This document shows, piece after piece, positions 57,207-64,000 of a stretch of DNA of 64,000 bases (the first letter of the stretch is position 1; every line of letters starts with the position of its first letter). The position numbers and the translations under genes are program-made. The stretch comes from Blastocatellia bacterium (lineage in GTDB: Bacteria > Acidobacteriota > Blastocatellia > Chloracidobacteriales > JADJPF01), in assembly GCA_016713405.1 (NCBI GenBank), contig JADJPF010000001.1:620001-684000 (forward strand). The letters run 5' to 3'. Below the pieces are notes generated by a model. It saw only the letters and a list, made by a program, of their open reading frames with translations, was not told the origin of the DNA and searched no databases.

Positions 57207-58364
57207 TTAGCGTCTTAGGCGTTTGCTAGCAAGGCCAACATGAACATGTGGGCCTGTAGAATGACCTGACATAGCTGAACGAAAAGCAATAAAAGGAATA
57301 CCTTGATCCTTAAGATAAGCAACTAGCCATTGACCTTCAGTAGTACCAGGATGAAGTGCTACATCTGCGGCATTAGTATGATCCCAGCCCATACGATCAT
57401 GTGTCTTACTTTGCCCTAAAGCACTAACAGGTAAATCACGCTGAAAACGGACGCGATAAGCAGTTTTAAGCTCTTGCAACATACCTAGATTCCAAAAACC
57501 ATTTCCTATAAATCTTAGTAAAGGCAGGGTTTTGATTCCAGAACTAGCATATTCATAAGTGGTTGCTAGAATTTTTGCGTCACGTGAGTAGAGTTTTTCT
57601 AAACGCTGACTTAAATTATTAGCTTCAATTTCTATCTGTGGTAAAGCTTGTTCATTAGCGGTTTTACGGCGTTCTGTTGAAGCAACAACTTGTTCTAAGA
57701 CAGCTAATTTTTTTCGTGCCGCAGTTAAACGTACCCTAACATCATCATAACGCCGCTGCATTTCATCATGAAAAGAATTACTAGAAAGTTGTGGTAGATC
57801 TAAGGCTGCACTAGTTCGCTGATATTCTTTTTCTAGTTGAGCTATCTCTTTTTTGGTTGGTTCAATTAAATAAGCATTTTCTTCTAAGTATTTTTTATCT
57901 TTTTCTATCGAAATAGTAATATCTTTTACTCGACGTTTAAGCTCTTGTACTTGTGGATAAAGCCAATCATTACTGATACGAAACATTTCTTGTTCAGAAA
58001 TTTCACGTTTTGTTACTATGATTGTGTCATCATCATCAAAAGCGTCTGCTGCAATTGCTTGTTCTGTTGAATCAATAACAAGGGTCTGTTTTTCTATGTT
58101 AGGTTTAGTTTCTTCTATAGTTTTTTTTGTGGATATTAAGGCATGAGATAGATCAACTACTTCAACAGGTGTTTGTTTTAATTGATATTGTAAAACAAAT
58201 ATAAATCCGATCATTATTAATAAAAATGTAGCACTTGCAGAAAGTAAAACTCTAATTCTTGGCGGAAAACTAAACCACCCTTGTACAATAGCATTGATAA
58301 GCAATGGAATTGTTTCTTTTATTTTGATAATTAATTTAGGCATGAAACTACCATTAAATAACAA
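57207..58364 (-). CDS. Membrane-anchored coiled-coil protein with M15-like peptidase domain
   Basis: 385 residues. A single helix (VLLSASATFLLIMIGFIFVLQY, near residue 40-60) anchors the protein, a long charged coiled coil follows (residues 120-260), and the C-terminal 120 residues have a metal-site pattern: HDRMGWDHTNAADVALHPG (H...D) and GPHVHVG (HxH). This agrees with M15/LAS-type DD-peptidases that cut peptidoglycan peptides, with the active domain in the periplasm. The ATG at 58364 lacks a strong ribosome-binding site and an internal start is possible. It converges on rapZ. Confidence 0.75.
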   Translation of the reverse strand: MLFNGSFMPKLIIKIKETIPLLINAIVQGWFSFPPRIRVLLSASATFLLIMIGFIFVLQYQLKQTPVEVVDLSHALISTKKTIEETKPNIEKQTLVIDSTEQAIAADAFDDDDTIIVTKREISEQEMFRISNDWLYPQVQELKRRVKDITISIEKDKKYLEENAYLIEPTKKEIAQLEKEYQRTSAALDLPQLSSNSFHDEMQRRYDDVRVRLTAARKKLAVLEQVVASTERRKTANEQALPQIEIEANNLSQRLEKLYSRDAKILATTYEYASSGIKTLPLLRFIGNGFWNLGMLQELKTAYRVRFQRDLPVSALGQSKTHDRMGWDHTNAADVALHPGTTEGQWLVAYLKDQGIPFIAFRSAMSGHSTGPHVHVGLASKRLRR

Positions 58365-58595
58365 TTTTGGGCTGGATTATTTTAGCAAAATTTTTAATGT
58401 TTTGGATAGTTCTTAACTTACACAATTTCTTCTTAAAAACTTAAATTATTCCATAAATAAAAATATATTATAGAAACTCATTAACTTTTATCTATTATTA
58501 CCAAAAAATAGGCAAAACCGCTTTATTTTTATTAGCAACTTCGCCTATTATTCACCCCACTAGAAAATCAACTTACAATAATTTTAATTAATTTC

Positions 58596-59117
58596 TTGGA
58601 GGAACTAATGAAAATCAGCGATACATTATTACCAGAATTTGATCATGAAATGGCGGGGACAAGAAAATCCTTAGAACGCATACCAGCAGATAAATTTGAT
58701 TGGAAACCACACGAAAAGTCTATGTCTATGATAGATTTAGCCTCACATTTAGCTAATCTTCCTAGCTGGATGGGAATAAGTGTTAATCAAGATAGTTTTG
58801 ATATTGCCCCAAAAGATGGCGAAGGCTTTCAAACTCCAAAAGCTGGCTCTGTAGCTGAACTTTTGGAAATGTTTGATAAAAATGTTGCTGATGCTCGGGA
58901 AGCCTTAGCTTCAGCTAGCAATGAAACCTTGATGGGAACATGGACTTTATTAAGTGGTGGTCAAACAGTTTTTGCTATGCCTAAAGTGGCTGTAGTTCGT
59001 AGCTTTATCCTAAATCATAATGTTCATCATCGCGCTCAATTAGGCGTTTATCTACGTCTTAATGATGTAGCCGTTCCATCTATTTATGGCCCTTCAGCCG
59101 ATGAAACTGGTATGTAG
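58596..59117 (+). CDS. DinB-family protein
   Basis: 173 residues of the DinB/YfiT four-helix bundle with the metal-binding histidines: FDHEM in helix 1, SHLANLPSW (second His) and HNVHHRAQLGVYLR (third). GGAGG stands seven bases before the ATG. Members are often metal-dependent thiol transferases (bacillithiol or mycothiol S-transferases) or stress proteins; the thiol used here is unknown. Monocistronic, with a terminator downstream. Confidence 0.9.
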   Translation: MEELMKISDTLLPEFDHEMAGTRKSLERIPADKFDWKPHEKSMSMIDLASHLANLPSWMGISVNQDSFDIAPKDGEGFQTPKAGSVAELLEMFDKNVADAREALASASNETLMGTWTLLSGGQTVFAMPKVAVVRSFILNHNVHHRAQLGVYLRLNDVAVPSIYGPSADETGM

Positions 59118-59135
59118 AAACTTCTAAACCTATTT

Positions 59136-59184
59136 TTGATCAAAAATATAAAGCAAAAATTAAAAGCTTTATGTTTTTGATCAA
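59136..59184 (+). terminator. Terminator after the DinB gene
   Basis: TTGATCAAAAATATAAAGC (59136-59154) pairs with its near-complement at 59166-59184 with one mismatch, loop of 11 bases, 19 bases after the DinB stop. Confidence 0.6.
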
Positions 59185-59244
59185 CTCTAAAAATATGCTT
59201 TAATTAATAAGTTTGTTTAATTTTTAATTTTTTAGGAAAAATTT

Positions 59245-60045
59245 ATGAATAGGTTAGCTTGGGTTACAGATATACACTTGAATTTTTTACGTAAGGAAGC
59301 AATAAAGCTTTTTTGTAATGAAATATTAAAACCTGAACCTCAAGCACTTATTATTAGCGGAGATATTTCAGAAACTCCCCATCTAAAAAAACACTTAGAA
59401 TTACTTGCAGAAAACTTACAAATTCCTATATATTTTGTTTTAGGCAATCATGATTTTTACTTCGGGGAAATTGCTCAAGTTAGGCAGGAGGTAACTCAAC
59501 TAAGTCAAGAAACTTCATTTCTTAAATGGCTTCCAGCCGTAGAAATTGTGGAACTAACATCAAAAACCTGCTTGCTTGGTCATGATGGTTGGGGCGATGG
59601 TCGTTTTGGAGATTTTCATAACTCTCCAGTAATACTTAATGATTTTCTTTTAATTAGTGATTTAGTTGTGCCAGATAATAGAGAACTTTTTAAGGTGTTA
59701 AACCGCCTTGGTGATGAAGCTGCAAGCTTTTTAGAAAGTATTTTACCTAAAGCACTTTCTAGGTATGAAAAAGTTGTTTTAGTTACTCATGTTCCACCTT
59801 TTCAAGAAACTTGTTGGCATCGTGGAAAAGTTTCTGACAATAATTATCTACCATTTTTTAGCTGTAAAGCTGTTGGAGATGTGCTTTATAAAATAATGAG
59901 CGATCATCCTGAAAAAGAAATGCTGGTTTTATGTGGACATACTCATGGCGAAGGTCAAGCAAAAATTCTACCAAATTTGTTAGTAAAAACTGGTGCTGCA
60001 ATCTATGGTAAACCTCATTTGCAGGAGCTAATTATTATAGACTAA
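59245..60045 (+). CDS. Calcineurin-like metallophosphoesterase
   Basis: 266 residues carrying the full set of metallophosphoesterase motifs: TDIHLN (D-x-H), SGDISE (GD), GNHDFY (GNHD), THVPPF (GH equivalent) and CGHTHGEG (GHxH). It hydrolyses a phosphomono- or diester with two metal ions in the cytoplasm; no signal peptide. The substrate is unknown. AGGAAAAA precedes the ATG. It has no close operon partner. Confidence 0.92.
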   Translation: MNRLAWVTDIHLNFLRKEAIKLFCNEILKPEPQALIISGDISETPHLKKHLELLAENLQIPIYFVLGNHDFYFGEIAQVRQEVTQLSQETSFLKWLPAVEIVELTSKTCLLGHDGWGDGRFGDFHNSPVILNDFLLISDLVVPDNRELFKVLNRLGDEAASFLESILPKALSRYEKVVLVTHVPPFQETCWHRGKVSDNNYLPFFSCKAVGDVLYKIMSDHPEKEMLVLCGHTHGEGQAKILPNLLVKTGAAIYGKPHLQELIIID

Positions 60046-60174
60046 TTACTTTGACTAGGGATAATTCTTAGATTTGTAAATTTAGACTTTTCGTTTTGCA
60101 CTAAATAGCAATAATGTCGTACAATTAAGCCAACCTTTAACTCTTTATTTATTTATCAAAAAATACCAAAAGTT

Positions 60175-60783
60175 ATGAAAACTAAGAATTTATTGTTTGT
60201 AATATTTTTAATAGCTGTTTTGGTTGCTGAGAGTTTTTTCTTAGTCAATCAAACACAAGCAACACAACAACCAACCAACAATAACCCTACTGCAACGCAA
60301 GCTAAAAAAACAAAAACTAAAAATATCTCAAAGAAAAAAACTGCGGCTAAAGAAGAAGTTTTAGAAGAAATGCCTAATCTAGGTGATCGTCTTAATGAAC
60401 AACGTTTAGCTATAAGACGAGGTGAAGCGCGTGAAACCTCTCAACCGTATTTGATTGATGAGATTTCTGTTAATGGTATTTACAAGTCTGTTGAAGGCTA
60501 TGGTGCATTTCTAAAGGCTGTTAATGGTCGTTTATTTTTTGGTTATAGCGGCATGCTTTTTTATGATGGGGAGATACTTCAAATTGATGCAGATCAAGTA
60601 ATTTTTGAGCAAACTTTAGCTAATGGAAAGAAAAAGCAAATTATTAAAGCTTATGACCCTAGTGCCTTACGTAATACTTCATTAGAAAAAGAGGAAAAAG
60701 ATAAAAAGGAACCCAAAAAGCCTAAGAAAAAAGTAGTTGAAGAAGACGAAGAATCAGAAGATGCAGGAACAAAAGATGAATAA
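60175..60783 (+). CDS. Exported Lys-rich protein with a PilP-like domain
   Basis: 202 residues. A signal peptide or anchor (LLFVIFLIAVLVAESFFLV) is followed by a Thr/Asn/Gln/Lys linker. The folded part (residues 95-160) reads DEISVNGIYKSVEGYGAFLK, GRLFFGYSGMLFYDGEILQI and DQVIFEQTL, which resembles the C-terminal beta domain of the type IV pilus lipoprotein PilP. The tail is a mixed Lys/Glu tract. If a PilP homologue, it is outside any pil operon visible here, so the assignment is tentative; an unrelated beta-sandwich protein is the alternative. Confidence 0.6.
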   Translation: MKTKNLLFVIFLIAVLVAESFFLVNQTQATQQPTNNNPTATQAKKTKTKNISKKKTAAKEEVLEEMPNLGDRLNEQRLAIRRGEARETSQPYLIDEISVNGIYKSVEGYGAFLKAVNGRLFFGYSGMLFYDGEILQIDADQVIFEQTLANGKKKQIIKAYDPSALRNTSLEKEEKDKKEPKKPKKKVVEEDEESEDAGTKDE

Positions 60784-60789
60784 AACAAA

Positions 60790-60813
60790 AAGCCTAGTCT
60801 AATAGCTAGGCTT
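60790..60813 (+). terminator. Terminator after the PilP-like gene
   Basis: AAGCCTAG (60790-60797) and CTAGGCTT (60806-60813) form an eight-base stem, seven bases after the stop, followed by AGTTGTTTC. Confidence 0.55.
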
Positions 60814-60955
60814 AGTTGTTTCTACTAGTAATAGCTCTGTTTTGTAACCAGCCTAAAAAATTTTTTCCAATGCAACTTATTAGTAAATTTTGCCGATGAT
60901 AGAGCCTAGCCCACAACTTTTGCTAATTCTCTGAGAAAGGCCCTAAAAAAAACAA

Positions 60956-63043
60956 ATGAAAATTAATAATGATGTGCGTTTGCCACAACAATTAGATAAT
61001 ACTACTAAAATTGAACCTACTAAAATTGAACCTGCTAAAATTGAATCTGCTAAAACTGAATCTGCTAAAACCCAAACAGTTGATATAGACTTAAAATCCC
61101 GTTTAGAAGAACAAACTACGGCATCTAGACAATCTTTTGACTCTCAAAATACACAAAATAGAATTAGTCAATCCTTAAATAAAATTACTGCATCTCACTC
61201 AATAGCTTCTCGTCAAGAAGCACAATTTGCTAAACAAATAGCTAAAAGTTTTCCTCCAAAACAAACTTTAGCTGATGCCATTCAAATAGGGATTAATCGT
61301 AGTCGCAGCAGTGCAGAAGCTAGCAGAGCTAATCTAACGGATACAGCAAACATAGATTTTTTAGGCCCTCGTGCAATTAGCAATAAAGATTTTCTTAATG
61401 GCACAAAAGATTTTCGTACTTCTATTCAACAAGTTAAACAGCTAGAAACTCAACTTCGCCAACTAGAGCAACAAGGCACAAATCCAGCAGAAATTGCCCG
61501 TGTACGTAGCCAATTTTTAACAGCGGAAAGCCAATTACGTTCTAAATATGGTTATACCGCTCAAACTGCACCAAAACCCGGCACAGTTTGGGTTGACCCA
61601 CAATTTATGTCTTCTCAGCTAAATAACGGTCAAATTAATGCTAGTAAATTCCCTACAAAAGTGCCTGTAACACAACCACCTGACCCAAATAAATTACTTT
61701 TTAGCAATGGTAAACCTATTACTTTTAAGGGTGAAAATGGAAGTAATATTACTGTTAACAATTTAGGAGAATATAAACAACTTGTAGCTAGCAACCGTGC
61801 GGCACAAGGAATGCCTGTTACAGATGGCGAACCTGTAGGAGTTCACTTAGCTTTAGAAGGTGGTGGAGGAAAGGGAAAACGCTATAATCCTGCATTTTCC
61901 TCAATGTATGAGCTAGGAATAATTCCAACTAGCGTTAGTGGAACATCTGCCGGCTCAATTGCTGCGGATTTAATTGCTGCTGGGGGAGATCCTAAAACAG
62001 CAGACGATTTTGCTAAAGATGAACGGTTGCAAAAGCTTTTTGATTTTGGTTTTGATGTGGATGGAGGATTGTTTAATGGAAGTGCTGCTTATGACCTATT
62101 TGATCAAAAGTTAAGAGAAATTACTGGAATTAAAGATCGCCCAGTTACATTTGCAGATTTGCCAATTCCTTGCCAAATTATTACAACTAAGTATAACGAT
62201 AGCCAACTGCCTGCCGGTAAAGAAGATTTATCAAAAGTAGAAAACCGTATTTTTGTTTTTAGCCAAGAAACAACTCCTAACACCCCAGTTGCTCTAGCTG
62301 TTCGTGCTTCAATGTCAATACCTGGACTTTATGATAGTGTCCAAATGATTGATCCTGCTACAGGTCGTGAAGTAGAGCTTGTTGATGGTGGAGTGCTAGA
62401 CAATTTACCTATTGGTTATAACAAAAATAATTTGCCTACAGTAGCCCTTAACCTAACTGAGCCAAATGGAAATAACCCTAAAAATAACCAGGGTCAACCT
62501 AAACCGCTTGCATCAGGCCAGTTAAGACCATCAAATGCAATTTCTAGTGGATTAACGGCTCTTAATATGATGAGGGCTGCTGCTGGTGGAGCAAAAGATT
62601 TTCGCGAAGCTTCTAAGCCTGCTGCTAATGTTTTTGCATTGTCTATTTTAACTTGGAATTTAGAAAATTATAAACAAGCTAACTCAACTTTGGGCTTTGG
62701 CTATGACACAAAGCTTGATCCTACACTAGATAGACAAACTCGGTCAGTTACTCAATCCTTTTTCCGTAACTTTTTAGATGATTTAAGAACACCTGGCGCA
62801 CGAGGAACAAATCTTAAAACTCCACCAGCAAATATTTCTTTTGACCGCAATATTCAACTTAATGGAACTAATTACCGTGCAGTTTATACGGGTGGCGATA
62901 GAGTTAATTTTGTTTCTAACACAGGAAAACAACATTCAGTTTCTATTGGTAAAGATCAATTGGAAAATTGGGTTATTGATGATTTAGCATTTAATGACCT
63001 AAACGCTAGACTCCGTGTAGCACTAAATGATTTTCTAAACTAG
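60956..63043 (+). CDS. Patatin-like phospholipase with long N-terminal extension
   Basis: 695 residues. The patatin domain (about residues 295-510) shows the oxyanion motif LALEGGGGKGKR, the nucleophile GTSAGS and the Asp dyad partner in ELVDGGVLDNLP, so a Ser-Asp lipase is expected. It has no signal peptide. The first 290 residues are Gln/Asn/Ser/Thr-rich; they begin with five TKIEP-like pentapeptide repeats and contain a probable coiled coil (QQVKQLETQLRQLEQQG). A C-terminal domain of about 180 residues follows. Such architecture (disordered N-terminus, patatin in the middle) is reminiscent of ExoU-type secreted phospholipases, but no secretion system is in this window. A terminator separates it from the next gene. 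Confidence 0.88.
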   Translation: MKINNDVRLPQQLDNTTKIEPTKIEPAKIESAKTESAKTQTVDIDLKSRLEEQTTASRQSFDSQNTQNRISQSLNKITASHSIASRQEAQFAKQIAKSFPPKQTLADAIQIGINRSRSSAEASRANLTDTANIDFLGPRAISNKDFLNGTKDFRTSIQQVKQLETQLRQLEQQGTNPAEIARVRSQFLTAESQLRSKYGYTAQTAPKPGTVWVDPQFMSSQLNNGQINASKFPTKVPVTQPPDPNKLLFSNGKPITFKGENGSNITVNNLGEYKQLVASNRAAQGMPVTDGEPVGVHLALEGGGGKGKRYNPAFSSMYELGIIPTSVSGTSAGSIAADLIAAGGDPKTADDFAKDERLQKLFDFGFDVDGGLFNGSAAYDLFDQKLREITGIKDRPVTFADLPIPCQIITTKYNDSQLPAGKEDLSKVENRIFVFSQETTPNTPVALAVRASMSIPGLYDSVQMIDPATGREVELVDGGVLDNLPIGYNKNNLPTVALNLTEPNGNNPKNNQGQPKPLASGQLRPSNAISSGLTALNMMRAAAGGAKDFREASKPAANVFALSILTWNLENYKQANSTLGFGYDTKLDPTLDRQTRSVTQSFFRNFLDDLRTPGARGTNLKTPPANISFDRNIQLNGTNYRAVYTGGDRVNFVSNTGKQHSVSIGKDQLENWVIDDLAFNDLNARLRVALNDFLN
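61004..61078 (+). repeat. 15-base tandem repeat encoding TKIEP-like pentapeptides
   Basis: Five units of 15 bases (from 61004) encode TKIEP, TKIEP, AKIES, AKTES and AKTQT. Units 1-2 are identical and later ones diverge. The repeat lies in the disordered N-terminus of the patatin-like protein. Confidence 0.85.
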
Positions 63044-63063
63044 AAATTTTCTAAATCAAAATA

Positions 63064-63103
63064 AAATCAGGCGACATAATAAAATGATTGTGTCGCCTGA
63101 TTT
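63064..63103. terminator. Bidirectional terminator between convergent genes
   Basis: AAATCAGGCGACA (63064-63076) and TGTCGCCTGATTT (63091-63103) form a perfect 13-base stem with A/T flanks on both sides. It lies between the patatin-like gene (+) and the S9 peptidase gene (-), so it can serve both. Confidence 0.8.
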
Positions 63104-63128
63104 ATTTATTTCGCATTTTTAACAAAAA

Positions 63129-64000
63129 TTACTTTTCTGCTTGTTGTGTTTTCGCATTTTTAACATATTTATCTAGCCACTCAATCATCTCCCATTGCAT
63201 ATGCAGAATAGATTCACGTGCTTGATAGCCATGGCTTTCATTTGGCAACATCACTAAGCGAACTGTTCCACCTAAACCTTTGACTGCTTGATAGAGTCGC
63301 TCGCTTTGGATTGGAAAAGTACCGGGGTTATTATCTGCTTCACCATGAATAATTAACAAAGCATCTTTAATTTTATCTGCATAAACAAAAGGAGACATTT
63401 TTACATAAGTTTCAGGTGCTTGCCAAAATGTACGTTCCTCAGCCTGAAATCCAAAGGGCGTTAAAGTTCGGTTATAAGCACCGCTTCGAGCAATTCCAGC
63501 ACGAAATAAGCGTGAATGAGCAAGTAAGTTTGCTGTCATAAAGGCACCATAAGAATGACCACCAATAGCAATTTTATCTCGGTCAGCTACTCCACGTCGG
63601 ACGACTTCTTCAACAGCAGCTTCGGCACTAGTTACAAGTTGTTGTAAATAAGTATCATTAGGCTCTTTGTCACCCTCTCCAATAATTGGCATTGTTGGGT
63701 CATCAAGAACCGCATAGCCTTGAGCAAGTAAAAATTGAGGGCCAAAATAGCTAATTCTTACAAATCTATAGGGTGAATCAGTAACTTGACTTGCTGCTGC
63801 CGCGCTCTTAAATTCTTGAGGATACGCCCACATTACTAGTGGGAGTCTTCCATCTTTAGTTGAATATCCTGGAGGTAGATAAAGTGTAGCTGTTAAATCC
63901 ACTCCATCAGCACGTTTATAGCGGATTTGCTCTTTTTGTACATTGGCAAATTGTGGGCTAGGGTGTGGAAAACTAGTTACTGCTTGTAATTTATTTTTTG
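63129..64000 (-). CDS. S9 (prolyl oligopeptidase) family peptidase, N-terminus outside the window
   Basis: The frame is open to the right edge, so only about the last 290 residues are seen; an internal ATG at 63902 is not the start, because homologous sequence (QEQIRYKRADGVDLTATLYLPPGY-like, in two parts around 63900) continues upstream. The catalytic domain is complete: Ser in GGHSYGAFM, Asp in HGEADNNPGT and His in NESHGYQAR, the order of prolyl-oligopeptidase-type serine hydrolases. These enzymes cleave short peptides or acyl-amino acids; many are periplasmic. The N-terminal beta-propeller and any signal peptide lie beyond base 64000. Confidence 0.92.
   Translation of the reverse strand, partial: KNKLQAVTSFPHPSPQFANVQKEQIRYKRADGVDLTATLYLPPGYSTKDGRLPLVMWAYPQEFKSAAAASQVTDSPYRFVRISYFGPQFLLAQGYAVLDDPTMPIIGEGDKEPNDTYLQQLVTSAEAAVEEVVRRGVADRDKIAIGGHSYGAFMTANLLAHSRLFRAGIARSGAYNRTLTPFGFQAEERTFWQAPETYVKMSPFVYADKIKDALLIIHGEADNNPGTFPIQSERLYQAVKGLGGTVRLVMLPNESHGYQARESILHMQWEMIEWLDKYVKNAKTQQAEK

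Overview
The window is AT-rich DNA from a Gram-negative bacterium. I favour an Acidobacteriota-type genome (Blastocatellia-like). The reasons are two Oar-like TonB-dependent receptors with an N-terminal carboxypeptidase-regulatory-like domain, and the order LptC/LptA-lptB-rpoN-hpf-hprK-rapZ. This is inferred from gene content, not from a marker-gene tree.

Layout. 1-3.3 kb: end of a fatty-acid hydroxylase gene, a DHA2-type MFS exporter and a degenerate Ser/Thr kinase. 3.4-34.3 kb: a large biosynthetic gene cluster transcribed outward from about 14-16.6 kb. Its minus arm carries a stand-alone adenylation enzyme, an SDR, an ALDH-like/crotonase fusion, a type III PKS, a flavin-dependent halogenase, a carrier-protein/hydrolase fusion and a second halogenase. 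Its plus arm carries a TonB receptor, an acyl-CoA-dehydrogenase-like enzyme, a third halogenase, a second TonB receptor, a SnoaL-like protein, an ALDH and a type I PKS (KS-AT-ACP-ACP-ACP-TE). A small secreted protein precedes each TonB receptor in divergent orientation. 34.3-36.2 kb: IS remnants and a complete IS1-like element. 36.4-42.1 kb: a CheY-PilZ regulator, a broken hybrid histidine kinase and an NtrC-type regulator. 42.2-44.3 kb: tRNA-His, an integrase remnant, an unusual Ala/Gln/Met-rich protein and a REP-like palindrome. 44.3-64 kb: mostly core genes (glnS, bcp, lptC/A, lptB, rpoN, hpf, hprK, rapZ) plus hydrolases, a patatin-like protein and an S9 peptidase.

How the cluster may work. 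Adenylation enzyme, carrier protein, acyl-CoA-dehydrogenase-like oxidase and flavin halogenases are the parts of the prolyl to pyrrolyl-2-carboxyl-S-PCP route known from pyoluteorin-type pathways (PltF/PltL/PltE/PltA). The adenylation pocket I read (D-L-F-Y-I-A-W-V-C) fits that idea. A halogenated pyrrolyl starter could be extended by the type I PKS and/or combined with a type III PKS product. The TonB receptors suggest outer-membrane handling of a product or ligand.

Quality caveat. Many genes, including glnS and rapZ, are broken by single-base shifts, mostly an apparent missing base and often in a homopolymer. Much of this looks like consensus error, not gene decay. Damage is densest at 3.5-4.0, 37.7-40.7 and 42.4-43.1 kb. 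Broken genes are given as one feature over the whole locus.
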